From Mesorhizobium sp. dw_380 (GTDB taxonomy: Bacteria > Pseudomonadota > Alphaproteobacteria > Rhizobiales > Rhizobiaceae): 64,000 nucleotides of DNA. Under the pieces are notes generated by a model. It was not told the DNA's origin and did not search any database. It worked only from the letters and a program-made list of their open reading frames with translations. This document shows, in pieces, positions 54,194 to 62,805 of the stretch (positions are counted from its first letter, which is position 1; each line of letters opens with the position of its first letter). Position numbers and translations under genes: made by a program. The stretch spans positions 1-64,000 of the forward strand of contig NZ_JAFFIW010000033.1 of assembly GCF_018588885.1 (NCBI RefSeq), given 5' to 3'.

Positions 54194-54905
54194 GCGCGTC
54201 TCAAGGTTCCGGAGTGATCGCGTGCGGGCGGGGGGCGCTTTCGCGCGGCCGCGTAGAGGCAACTTGGTCGCCATCCGTCGAACTGCCGTCCGTCAATACC
54301 AATTTTGAATAATCGACAATGCCCGAGATCCTTTGGCACTATCCGTGTCTCCTGAAGAATATTTCGTGAGAGCGGATGGATGCGTGGGCTGCGATTTGGC
54401 GAAAATGGTCGGTCCGGGATGGCGTTCGCCGAGGCTGAGCGCGCCGCCAAGATGGCCAGATTGAAATCGCTTCGTACTCAGTTTCTGTTGGCGGAAGCTG
54501 ATTTGCAGGCTCCTTTTACCGAAGAGATCGATTGCTCTCTGCTTCTCACGGCGCTGTGAGGATTTCAGGGGAGTGCGCGCGCAATCCATCCCGGACCGTG
54601 ACCGCGCGCGCGAGCGCCTGTCAGCTGTTGTGGCTGTTGCGATTTCAAACTCGGTCATCTGAGAGCTGGTCCTGCCGGCGTGCCAAGGGCCATCATTGAG
54701 GTGTCGAGCGGCTGACCAGACACTAGGTGGCCGGCGCGGTAAGCGTTTTGGGTGAAACGGGGCCGTGCCGGCCTTGAGCTGGGCATGAGTGGGGAACCTG
54801 CCAGCTCGCACATATGCTAGCCGCACATTAGCGACTGCGCAATTAACTGTGATAATCTAATCCTCGCGGAACGCAGACTTACCAAGCACCATCGGCGAAG
54901 GCAGG
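54194..54905. other. Gene-free stretch leading into a tandem duplication
   Basis: About 700 bases without an acceptable gene; a minus-strand frame at 54293-54826 has no family features. Its right part (from 54729) is the first unit of the duplicated hairpin/small-gene segment. Confidence 0.45.
54729..54773. repeat. GC-rich hairpin, duplicated unit 1
   Basis: GGCCGGCGCGG pairs with CCGTGCCGGCC across a 23-base loop containing AAGCGTTTTGGGTGAA. The same hairpin with nearly the same loop recurs at 55145-55193. Both lie at the 3' side of related minus-strand small genes and are followed by GCACATTAGCGAC (about 54823 and 55229). It could be the terminator of the small gene or part of a repeat element. 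Confidence 0.7.
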
Positions 54906-55107
54906 TCAGGACAGCGCTTCGTCGACCATGCGATAGGGCAGCGCAGCAGAGCCGCGATTTCGGTGCGCTGGCGACCCATACCGGTCAGGCGCTGGATTTG
55001 GGCCGTCGTGTTGGCGATGTCTTCTGCCAGGATGTCAGCAAGCGTAGCCGCTGGCTCGCGAGGCACACCGGCGACAGCCCAATTCCGCGCGCTTCTCTTC
55101 GCTTCAT
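54906..55107 (-). pseudogene. Small protein gene, decayed copy 1
   Basis: Relative of the gene at 55543-55794. ATG at 55107 starts the same sequence, but one inserted A after ATGA shifts the frame. The middle matches the paralog (NTTAQIQRLTGMGRQRTEIA, ALLRC), and a missing C in the CCCTAT string shifts it again. With both repaired it would end VDEALS and stop at 54906. Two indels make it inactive. Confidence 0.65.
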
Positions 55108-55144
55108 GATCTTTCACTTAAACTTGGGGATCGTTTCAAAGAAT

Positions 55145-55193
55145 AGGCCGGCGCGGTGCTAAGCGTTGGGTTGAACACAGGCCGTGCCGGCCT
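55145..55193. repeat. GC-rich hairpin, duplicated unit 2
   Basis: AGGCCGGCGCGG pairs with CCGTGCCGGCCT; the loop AAGCGTTGGGTTGAACA resembles that of unit 1. It lies between the two small genes. It is the second copy of the unit starting at 54729; here about 270 extra bases, including another stem (GGCCGAC / GTCGGCC, about 55283-55328), separate it from its gene. Confidence 0.7.
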
Positions 55194-55542
55194 ACCGGAT
55201 CAGGACATCCAGCGATGATCAAACTACCGGCACATTAGCGACGGCTCCATTAAGCCTGATGGCCTAATCTCTCAGAAGAGGACGGCCGACACGGGTTGGG
55301 AACCCAACCAAATCCCCGCGTCGGCCTTGCGGGGAAGCCAGCACCCGCATTCCATGAACTACGCTAGGCCGAAGATATGACAAGGCGTTGGTAAAAAAGC
55401 GTACAATAGCGAAGGCCCGTCTCCGGGTGTCGAGATCAGTGACGGGCCCCCTGCCGATTGCTTGGTGGAACCCTCGCCAAGCATCATCCCAACTTCGATG
55501 TCGGAGACATGTTTCGGCTTGGCGGTTTCAAAGGAGGGCTCC

Positions 55543-55794
55543 TTACCAAGCGTGGGTCGGCGCGAATGCGCCAGGTCCGGAAAGCGCTTCGTCGACGACG
55601 TGATAGGGGCAGCGCAGCAGCGCGGCGATTTCAGTGCGTCGGCGACCGTTACCGGCCAGGCGTCTGATTTCAGCGGTGGTGTTGACGTTCATGGCCGCGA
55701 TGTCTCCTCCCAGAAAGTCGGCAAGCGTGACCGTTGGCTCGCGGTCGCGGGCGATGCAAGGAGTGAGGGGCTCCTGGCGCTTCTCTTCGCTCAT
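55543..55794 (-). CDS. Small HTH-like protein of unknown function (copy 2)
   Basis: 83 residues from the ATG at 55794. The central segment VNTTAEIRRLAGNGRRRTEI followed by AALLRCPYHVVDEALSG looks like a short helix-turn-helix, as in sigma-70 region 4-like or anti-phage repressor-like small proteins. I do not recognise the family. The decayed copy at 54906-55107 shows that the segment was tandemly duplicated, and the conserved part marks the functional core. Confidence 0.6.
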   Translation of the reverse strand: MSEEKRQEPLTPCIARDREPTVTLADFLGGDIAAMNVNTTAEIRRLAGNGRRRTEIAALLRCPYHVVDEALSGPGAFAPTHAW

Positions 55795-56356
55795 GCGCCG
55801 CGCCGTCTATGTCGCGGTGGATCTTCAATCGATGCCGATCTACCGGTATCGGCCAAGTTCGACATTCCAGACCGCTTCGCCGAATGGCAAGATAGGGAAC
55901 CTGCCCTGAATTGCTGCTTGGTTGGCGTCGAGCTCCAGTATTCTGGTATGGTAACCCAAATTTGCTGACGAAGTAGCCTACTTCATGTTCCTCGTCTCCT
56001 GCTGACACGCGTGCGGGCTTGGTAATCGAGCTTGTCCTTGTCATCAGCCATCGCTGCCGTAGCGTTCTGGCCAGCGGCGGTCGGCGATTTGGCGTCTTTC
56101 GAATGGGCAGCCAAAGCCTGTCCTCGCCTTGCGTACGTCGCCAGAGCGCCTTTCGGCGAGCGCATCGTGCGCCTGGACTTCGAGTCGACGCTCCTGGGCA
56201 GCACGGCGGTTGGCTTCTTAATGTCGCTCAAGCGCGCGATCACATCGCCCAAAGACCCGATCCTGCAAGAATTTCGCCAAAGACCGATTTCACTCGGAAC
56301 ATATCAGGAGACGACCGGTTTGGTGGAGGCTGTACACACAACCAAGGAGATCAACC
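55795..56356. other. Intergenic stretch, no gene accepted
   Basis: About 560 bases. Frames at 55670-56044 and 56032-56589 lack family features. The last 30 bases contain AAGGAG before the ATG at 56357, so the promoter of the secreted protein lies here. Confidence 0.4.
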
Positions 56357-56677
56357 ATGATTGCCAAACTTCTCTCCGCCACCGTTCTTACGGTCGCTCT
56401 GGCCACGTTGGCCATGGCGCAGTCGAGCGGTTCCGGCTCAAACAATGGTTCGGGCTCGACGACTGGGAACATGAATGGCACCGCGGGCACCGGCTCGGGC
56501 TCGGGCTCAGGTGCATCGACAACGCCCGTCGACCCGAACGCAACAAATTCGACAACAAATTCGACAACGAAGTCGGGCGGCATGACTGACCGCTGCAAGG
56601 ATGCCGCGGGCAATGATATCGACAACAACACCGCCTCCGGCACGACGACGTCAAATATGCAGAACTGCAACAAATGA
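56357..56677 (+). CDS. Small secreted Gly/Ser/Thr/Asn-rich protein
   Basis: 106 residues. A Sec signal peptide (MIAKLLSATVLTVALATLAMA) is followed by low-complexity sequence: SSGSGSNNGSGSTTGNMN, GTGSGSGSGAS and NATNSTTNSTTKSGG. It ends with a Cys-containing tail (DRCKDAAGND ... MQNCNK) that may form a disulfide. AAGGAG precedes the ATG. The product is likely an exported, unstructured, perhaps surface-associated peptide. The repeats are prone to slippage. No family is recognised. Confidence 0.75.
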   Translation: MIAKLLSATVLTVALATLAMAQSSGSGSNNGSGSTTGNMNGTAGTGSGSGSGASTTPVDPNATNSTTNSTTKSGGMTDRCKDAAGNDIDNNTASGTTTSNMQNCNK

Positions 56678-56771
56678 GCCGGTGCATCATAGCGCTTCCG
56701 GACGTTGTTCCTTTCCATGCGTCGGCAACGATCCGGCAGCGTTTTTGCGGATGCAGTAGCAGCAGGCGCAG

Positions 56772-57197
56772 ATGAGCCGACAGGCCGTCGAGCAAACGCC
56801 ATCCCCACTGTTGTGGGCGGCAGGCGCATCAGCGGCGGTCGTCATTGCTTTGGCTGTCTGCGCCATCGGATCAGTCCGCGGCAACAATCTGCGAGAAACC
56901 ACCATCCTGCAGGCGGTCGGCGGTGACCCTGAACGGGCCGTCGCGGCAATGATCCGCAATGGCTGTGGCGGATGTCACGAAATTCCTGGAGTCCCTGGCG
57001 CCCATGGCACTGTCGGTCCCTCCTTACGAGGCATTGCCGAGAGGGGATATGTCGGGGCGTCGCGAGCCACCCCAGACGCGATGATGCGTTGGATCAGCAG
57101 GTCGCGGGACGTCGATCCCAAGACGGCCATGCCCAACACAAATCTGTCGCCCCAGGAAGCGCGCGATATCACCGCCTATCTCTATGCACGAACATGA
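56772..57197 (+). CDS. Membrane-anchored monohaem cytochrome c
   Basis: 141 residues. An N-terminal membrane anchor (LLWAAGASAAVVIALAVCAIGSV) precedes a periplasmic class I cytochrome c domain with haem site CGGCH at about 65-69. A later Met in DPKTAMPNTNLS is the likely sixth ligand, and the ending SPQEARDITAYLY is typical. It converges on the triheme cytochrome gene, and the last 29 bases of the two coding regions overlap. It may be an electron donor to the oxidase encoded nearby. Confidence 0.88.
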   Translation: MSRQAVEQTPSPLLWAAGASAAVVIALAVCAIGSVRGNNLRETTILQAVGGDPERAVAAMIRNGCGGCHEIPGVPGAHGTVGPSLRGIAERGYVGASRATPDAMMRWISRSRDVDPKTAMPNTNLSPQEARDITAYLYART

Positions 57198-58638
57198 GAC
57201 GCGCTGAGCTCGTTTCCCTGCGAAAGCGTCTTGCCAGCAGAAGCAGCAGAGCGAGCAGCAATCCGGCGCCACTCGCCGCCAGTGCCTGGGCCGCCAGAAG
57301 CGTGACCGTTTGCTCAGTCGACGAGCCTGCCCGCATCTGGCGCACGTCGGCCGCCGTGGTGCTCACGTCCGGATTTCCGAACCGCGCGGTCACATAGTTT
57401 GCAAGTGTCGCCACTTGGCCATCGTCCAACCAGCCGCCGAAGGCCGCCATTGATTTGCGCCCCGCGACATCACCAGCCTTGACGCCTTCAAGGATCGTCA
57501 TGACGACATTCTCAGGCGTGGCTGCGCCGAGGGCGGTGTTGCGAATTAGTGACGGATAGGACCCGTCAGGTGATCCGCCTCCATTCATCCCATGGCACCC
57601 CGAACAGAGTGATCGATAGAGATTGTCGCCGTCCGTGCTCCCGCTGCCCTGCGTCTTGGTTCCAGCATCGCCGGCGATCGCGGGCACATTGCCCCATGAG
57701 AAACGCGGCTGCCTCTCGTCTCCCGTTTGGGCGGGCACATCCCTGAGATAGGCGACCATGGCGTGGATGTCGTCATCTGAAAGATGTTGCAGACTGTTCA
57801 TGACCGTTTCCGCCATCGGGCCGCCCGCATAAGCCTTTCCAGCCACGGCACCCGTTTTGAGAAATCGAAACAGCTCCTCATCGCTCCAGCCACCCACGCC
57901 TGCGATCTTGTCACCGGTGATGTTGAAGGCTTGCCAGATACCGGCGGTGCCGCCGGCAAACTTGCGATTTTCATCCATGCCGAATGTCGTGTTTCGCGGC
58001 GTGTGACAGGCACCGCAGTGGCCGAGCACCTCGATAAGATAGGCGCCTCGGTTCCATTCGGCGGTTCGGCTCAGATCCGGCGTGAAACTGCCGGTGTGCA
58101 AGTTCGCGAACTTCCACAACACAAGTATCCAGCGCTGGTTGAACGGGAAAGGCAGGATGTTTTGTGGCCGAGGTTGGGAGATCGTCGGCTGCGCCAAGAG
58201 ATAGACCCGGATCGCGAGCACGTCCTCGCGGCTCATCGCGGCGAAGCTGTCATAGGGCATGGCGGGATAGAGATCGGCTCCATCGCGCCTGACGCCTTTC
58301 TGGACGGCTGCCACGAACTCGTCCGCGGAATAGCGTCCGATGCCCGTGTCGGGATCCGGTGTGATGTTGGTGGAATAGACATCGCCAAATGGTGTCGGTA
58401 CGCGATAGCCTCCGGCGAACGGGCGGCTCGGGTTGGACGTGTGGCAGCCGACGCAATCGGCGGCTCGGGTGAGATATTCACCTTTCTGGATTTCGTTCGC
58501 TTGCAGTGGCGTGCAAAGCGCCAACGATGCCAGGACGACCGCGACCGCCTGAGAGATGGCGCAGGGGTCTGGAACGCTTGCGGCAAGCCAGAGCGGACGC
58601 CGCCGACCGCGGATGACCGATCGCCGGCCCTTCGGCAT
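57169..58638 (-). CDS. Triheme cytochrome c with C-terminal anchor
   Basis: 489 residues from the ATG at 58638. A basic N-terminus and a hydrophobic export signal (AVAVVLASLALCTPLQA) lead to three c-type haem sites: CVGCH, CGACH and CSGCH. The arrangement resembles the cytochrome c subunits of membrane alcohol/gluconate dehydrogenases. A C-terminal hydrophobic segment (GAGLLLALLLLLARRF) anchors it. No dehydrogenase gene is adjacent. It is the last gene of the oxidase operon, so it probably feeds electrons to the caa3 oxidase. The gap to the upstream gene is 2 bases. Confidence 0.88.
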   Translation of the reverse strand: MPKGRRSVIRGRRRPLWLAASVPDPCAISQAVAVVLASLALCTPLQANEIQKGEYLTRAADCVGCHTSNPSRPFAGGYRVPTPFGDVYSTNITPDPDTGIGRYSADEFVAAVQKGVRRDGADLYPAMPYDSFAAMSREDVLAIRVYLLAQPTISQPRPQNILPFPFNQRWILVLWKFANLHTGSFTPDLSRTAEWNRGAYLIEVLGHCGACHTPRNTTFGMDENRKFAGGTAGIWQAFNITGDKIAGVGGWSDEELFRFLKTGAVAGKAYAGGPMAETVMNSLQHLSDDDIHAMVAYLRDVPAQTGDERQPRFSWGNVPAIAGDAGTKTQGSGSTDGDNLYRSLCSGCHGMNGGGSPDGSYPSLIRNTALGAATPENVVMTILEGVKAGDVAGRKSMAAFGGWLDDGQVATLANYVTARFGNPDVSTTAADVRQMRAGSSTEQTVTLLAAQALAASGAGLLLALLLLLARRFRRETSSARLMFVHRDRR

Positions 58639-58640
58639 GG

Positions 58641-58982
58641 TCACAGTTCGCACCCGCTGAAGATCAGCCCTGCCACCATTTGCGCCAGTATGATGAGTGT
58701 GAACAGCGCTCCGATGCCCACCGAAGTCCTGGCCAGAAACGCGCGCGCACGCACCTTCAAGGGCGGGCTTGTACCATGTCTTCGGTCACGAACGGCGCGC
58801 CACGACAGCAGCACGCCTGCCGTGGCGGCAGCGGCACCTATCAATGAGAACAAGGCGGTGACACGAAAACCGGCGTGGCATTGCCAAAATGCGATGGAAT
58901 AGTCGAGCTGGAGCGTTATTGCCCACGCGGCTGGTCCGCTGACCAGGCCTGCCCAGGAAACGCCGGTGCGGATCGCCTGCAT
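58641..58982 (-). CDS. Small membrane protein of the oxidase operon
   Basis: 113 residues with three likely membrane segments (GLVSGPAAWAITLQLDYSI, VTALFSLIGAAAATAGVLL and VGIGALFTLIILAQMVAGLIF). The start ATG at 58982 lies 1 base after the coxC stop, and the stop is 2 bases before the triheme cytochrome start, so it is co-translated. It may be an oxidase accessory or subunit IV-like protein. The family is not recognised with certainty. Confidence 0.75.
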   Translation of the reverse strand: MQAIRTGVSWAGLVSGPAAWAITLQLDYSIAFWQCHAGFRVTALFSLIGAAAATAGVLLSWRAVRDRRHGTSPPLKVRARAFLARTSVGIGALFTLIILAQMVAGLIFSGCEL

Positions 58983-58983
58983 C

Positions 58984-59586
58984 TCACATCCTCGGAGCCC
59001 AATAGATAACGAGATAGAGCACGACCCATGAGACGACCACGAAGTCCCAGTAGAAGGCATTGTCCGAGACGTCGCTGAAGCGGCGGCCCGCCTTGCCTTG
59101 TTGCGTGAACATGAGAACTGCAAGGACGAACGTGTCGCCGACATCGGTAAGAAGATGCGTCGTATGCAGCCCGAGCAGGAACCAGACGATCGACCCGTAA
59201 GCGTTCTGATCCCAGGAAATCCGCAGCGCCGGAAATTCCCAGATGCGAACGATCAGCGGAAGGATTCCGACGATCGACATGACGACTATGCCAAGGCGAA
59301 CTTTCGCGAGGTCCTGACGCCGCGCCCAAAGTTCGACCAGATGGTTGGGCACGATGCTCGCAACCAGAATGATTAGTATTGCCGTGCCCGGCAGCAGATC
59401 TGGCGCCGGCGCTCCGATCGGCCACCGCCGGGCCAGCACAGCCAGATAGAAATAAGTGCCGATCGCCAAGGCGAAACCGGTCGCCTCAAGGGCGATGAAG
59501 GCGAGGGTCCCCCACCACATCGGGCTCGCCGCTCCGAAGTCATATGTGGGCAGGTGGCTGACGTCGGCGACTGGGCGGTGCCTCAT
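58984..59586 (-). CDS. coxC: Cytochrome c oxidase subunit III
   Basis: 200 residues. About five to six membrane segments, with the subunit III patterns WWGTLAFIALEATGFALAIG, LLGLHTTHLLTDVGDTFVLA (HTTH motif) and DNAFYWDFVVVSWVVLYLVIYW at the end. Family members stabilise the oxidase and its proton uptake. The ATG at 59586 overlaps the coxA stop as ATGA. The frame stays open upstream to 60717, but that is a shadow of coxA. Confidence 0.93.
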   Translation of the reverse strand: MRHRPVADVSHLPTYDFGAASPMWWGTLAFIALEATGFALAIGTYFYLAVLARRWPIGAPAPDLLPGTAILIILVASIVPNHLVELWARRQDLAKVRLGIVVMSIVGILPLIVRIWEFPALRISWDQNAYGSIVWFLLGLHTTHLLTDVGDTFVLAVLMFTQQGKAGRRFSDVSDNAFYWDFVVVSWVVLYLVIYWAPRM

Positions 59587-61523
59587 TCCTCGTCCTCCGG
59601 TTCGCCTTTCGGCCAGAACCAACAGATAAATCCGATCGAAACCGGTATCGCGCCCCAAACCACTGCCCAGGGCGTGTATATCGAACCGAGAAATGCACCG
59701 CCAACCGCGATGGCCGACAGCAACGGCCAGATCGAATTGTCGGCCGATGGCACTCTGAGTTGCGGCACCGCGTCGGCGACCGTGCCGGCGAGCACCTCGC
59801 GGGCATCGACGCGCAGGCCCTCGACCACGGGGAGCAGGTCGGGTTCGGCCCAGAGTGGTTCGCGATGGGTCACCACCGGCAGCCGCGAAAAATCGTAGGA
59901 GGGGGGCGGCGAGGTCGTTGCCCATTCGAGCGTGCTCGCCCTCCAGGGATTGTCTCCGGCAATGCGGCCGTTGCGAAGACTGAGCAGGATGTTCAGGAAG
60001 AAAAGCGCAAAGCCGGCGACCACCACCAGCGACGAGAGGCTGATGAAGAGGTTCATCTCGCCCCAGCCGCTCGCCGGCGGGTAGGTATAGACGCGGCGCG
60101 GCATGCCTTGCAGGCCGAGAATGTGCATGGGGAAGAAGGTGAGATTGAACCCGACGAACACCAGCCAGAAATTCCAGCGGCCGAGTCTCTCGGACAGCAT
60201 GCGCCCGCTGATCTTGGGAAACCAGTAATAGACGGCGCCGAGCAAGGGAAAGACGGCGCCGCCGACCAGCACATAATGGAAATGGGCGACCACAAAATAA
60301 GTGTCGTGCACCTGCAGATCGAGTGGCACCGAGGCGACCATGACCCCCGTCAGGCCGCCGATCACGAAGGTGAAGATGAAGCCGAGCACGAAAAGCATGG
60401 GCGTGGCGAAGATCGGCCGGCCACCCCAGATCGTCGCAATCCAGCAGAAGATCTGAATGCCGCTCGGAATGGCGATCATCAGCGAGGAAGCGGTGAAGAA
60501 GCTCTCGCCGAGCTGCGGCAGGCCCGTCGCGAACATGTGGTGCACCCACAGTCCGAAGGAAAGAAAGCCGATCGCGACCAGCGACAGCACGATCCCGAGA
60601 TAGCCGAAGACCGGGCGCCGGACGAAGGTCGGTAGGATCGCGGAGACGAAGCCAGTCGCCGGGATGAATATGATGTAGACCTCGGGATGGCCGAAGAACC
60701 AGAACAGATGCTGCCACAGCAGTGCATCGCCGCCTGCGGTGGGATCGAAAAACTTCGTGCCGACCAGTCGGTCCAGGATCAGCATCGTGCTCGACACCAT
60801 CACCGCGGGCATGGCGAACAGGATGACGAAAGCCGTGACCAGGACCGACCAGACATAGAGCGGGATACGGTCGAGCGACATGCCCGGCGCGCGTTGTTTG
60901 AACACCGTCGCGATGATCTCGACGGCGACCGCAAGTGCGGACACTTCGGTGTAAGTTACCATCTGTGCCCAGAAATCGGGGCGCTTTCCGATTCCATATT
61001 CAGGTCCGGCGAGCGGCACATAGGAAAACCAGCCGGCATCCGCGCCGGTTTCGAAGGCGAAGGCGACCCAGATCATCAGCCCGCCAAATAGATAGACCCA
61101 ATAACTGAAAGCATTGAGCCGCGGAAAGGCGACATTGCGGGTGCCGATCATCAGCGGCACCAGGTATATGGCGAATGCCTCCATCACCGGCACGGCGAAC
61201 AGAAACATCATCGTCGTGCCATGCATGGTGAACAGCTGGTTGTAGAGATCGGGACCGATGTGGCCGGCCTCGGACTGGGCAAGCTGGAACCGCATGGCGA
61301 CAGCCGAAAGACCTGCAAGGATGAGGAACAGGAAAGCCGTCACGATATAGCGCCGGCCGATCAGCTTGTGGTCGACCGTGACCAACCAGCCGTAAAGACC
61401 TTTCGGTGTCCGCCACGTATGCGCCAGAAAGGCGCGCAGTCTCGCCTCCTCGAGGCCGGTGTCGCGTACGCCCTTGAGGGCCTCCTGTTGAGGCTCGGCC
61501 GACTTTCCCGCGATGCCGCTCAT
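59583..61523 (-). CDS. coxA: Cytochrome c oxidase subunit I
   Basis: 646 residues, the catalytic haem-copper subunit. Visible haem a/a3 and CuB ligands are the His in FTMHGTTMMF, the GHPEVYI motif (His-Tyr pair plus Glu of the D pathway, so an A1-type oxidase), LWVHHMFATG (CuB His pair) and VVAHFHYVLVGG. After the 12-helix core a C-terminal extension holds two more hydrophobic segments (WPLLSAIAVGGAFLG, WGAIPVSIGFICWFW). It overlaps coxB by 4 bases and coxC by 4. Confidence 0.95.
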   Translation of the reverse strand: MSGIAGKSAEPQQEALKGVRDTGLEEARLRAFLAHTWRTPKGLYGWLVTVDHKLIGRRYIVTAFLFLILAGLSAVAMRFQLAQSEAGHIGPDLYNQLFTMHGTTMMFLFAVPVMEAFAIYLVPLMIGTRNVAFPRLNAFSYWVYLFGGLMIWVAFAFETGADAGWFSYVPLAGPEYGIGKRPDFWAQMVTYTEVSALAVAVEIIATVFKQRAPGMSLDRIPLYVWSVLVTAFVILFAMPAVMVSSTMLILDRLVGTKFFDPTAGGDALLWQHLFWFFGHPEVYIIFIPATGFVSAILPTFVRRPVFGYLGIVLSLVAIGFLSFGLWVHHMFATGLPQLGESFFTASSLMIAIPSGIQIFCWIATIWGGRPIFATPMLFVLGFIFTFVIGGLTGVMVASVPLDLQVHDTYFVVAHFHYVLVGGAVFPLLGAVYYWFPKISGRMLSERLGRWNFWLVFVGFNLTFFPMHILGLQGMPRRVYTYPPASGWGEMNLFISLSSLVVVAGFALFFLNILLSLRNGRIAGDNPWRASTLEWATTSPPPSYDFSRLPVVTHREPLWAEPDLLPVVEGLRVDAREVLAGTVADAVPQLRVPSADNSIWPLLSAIAVGGAFLGSIYTPWAVVWGAIPVSIGFICWFWPKGEPEDEE

Positions 61524-62662
61524 TCAAGGCTTCCAAGGTAGGTGACGACCGCGTTGAGATCGTCGGCGCTAAGGGCAATGCGCGGCATCTTGGCGCCGGG
61601 CTTCATCGACTGCGGATCGGCGATCCAGGCGGCAAGCGCGCCAGGGGTCATGGCCAGCGTATCCGCGGCCAGTGCGCGTCGGCTTGCGAGATGGGTAAGA
61701 TCAGGTCCAATCGTTCCGCTGGCATGCGTGCCTCTTATCGTGTGGCAGAGCGCGCAGCCGGTGGAAAGAAAGGCCTGCTGGCCGCGCCGTCCTTCGTCGC
61801 CGTCGGGCGCCGGCGCGGCGGCGTCTTGCCTGGATTGCCATGCATCGAAAGCTTCGCGGCTTTCCGCGACGACTGTAATGGCCATGTGGGCGTGCTGGTA
61901 GCCGCAGAACTCGGCGCACTGACCACGATAGATTCCGGGTTTGTCGGCTATGAGCGTGAGCTCGCTTGGCCGGCCTGGAATGAGATCCCGTTTGCCCGCA
62001 AGGTTTGGCACCCAGAAGCTATGGATGACATCGGGCGAATCGAGCTCGACCTTGACCGGTTCGCCAACCGGGACATGGATTTCGTTTGCCGTGACGATCG
62101 CTTGCGACGGTTCGTCTTTGGGGTAACGGACCTCCCACCACCATTGATGCCCTGTGATCCGGACGGTAAGCGTTTCCGTTCCGCTAAGCGAAGCAATGGA
62201 TTTGCCGGCGAAAAAGCTCGCTGTCGTCAGCATGATGAGCACCAGAACGGTCAAGGCGACGGCGCTTGTGACAGCGCAGGCCAATCGGCGTTCCTGATGG
62301 GGATCGGTCTCAAGCGGTGAGCGCGTTGCATCGGCCGGGCATTGACGCAAAAGCGCTGCCGCCAAGAGCAGCATGACAAGCAGCCATGTGGCCGCCGCAA
62401 CCGCGCCGAAGGACCAGATCAGATCAAATATCCTTCGGGCATTCGCACCATGTGCATGGAGCGCGGATTGCCGGTCGCTGCACCCTGCCAAGACCAGCAT
62501 TGGCGCTGTGCCGATCCACTGTGTTGGATCCGCGGCCTTTCCTGGAACCCTGCCAGTTGTGCGATTGCCGGACGAGATTTGCGTTGGACATGCAAAGGCG
62601 GGCGACATCAGCGGTCGTGTCCGCTTGCGAAGGCGGGCCAACAGACTCATGCACCTTGCCAT
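61520..62662 (-). CDS. coxB: Cytochrome c oxidase subunit II fused to cytochrome c
   Basis: About 380 residues. A lipobox-like LVLAGC (near residue 61 of this frame) suggests a lipoprotein, so the true start may be nearer than ATG 62662; none of the later starts has a clear ribosome site. Two membrane helices are followed by the CuA domain: GHQWWWEVRYP, HSFWVPNLAGK and CAEFCGYQHAHM (Cys, Cys, His, Met ligands). A C-terminal class I cytochrome c follows (CALCH, then MKPGAKMPRI with the Met ligand). The fusion marks a caa3-type oxidase. The stop overlaps coxA. Confidence 0.9.
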   Translation of the reverse strand: MARCMSLLARLRKRTRPLMSPAFACPTQISSGNRTTGRVPGKAADPTQWIGTAPMLVLAGCSDRQSALHAHGANARRIFDLIWSFGAVAAATWLLVMLLLAAALLRQCPADATRSPLETDPHQERRLACAVTSAVALTVLVLIMLTTASFFAGKSIASLSGTETLTVRITGHQWWWEVRYPKDEPSQAIVTANEIHVPVGEPVKVELDSPDVIHSFWVPNLAGKRDLIPGRPSELTLIADKPGIYRGQCAEFCGYQHAHMAITVVAESREAFDAWQSRQDAAAPAPDGDEGRRGQQAFLSTGCALCHTIRGTHASGTIGPDLTHLASRRALAADTLAMTPGALAAWIADPQSMKPGAKMPRIALSADDLNAVVTYLGSLE

Positions 62663-62805
62663 GAAGGCGCTCCACCATCGTTGCCAAGGCCATAACGCGG
62701 CTGGTTGCAAAAGGATGCTTGGCAACTCTGCTGCCACGTAAGGGACACAGATGTGGTCCCAGGCGGGGTGCGACCGTCCTTCGGTATATCGGCGCAAGCG
62801 CGATT

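Noticed and set aside
58984..60717. 577-codon minus-strand frame
   Set aside because: Only the part after 59586 is real (coxC). The rest is a frame shadow of coxA with no family features.
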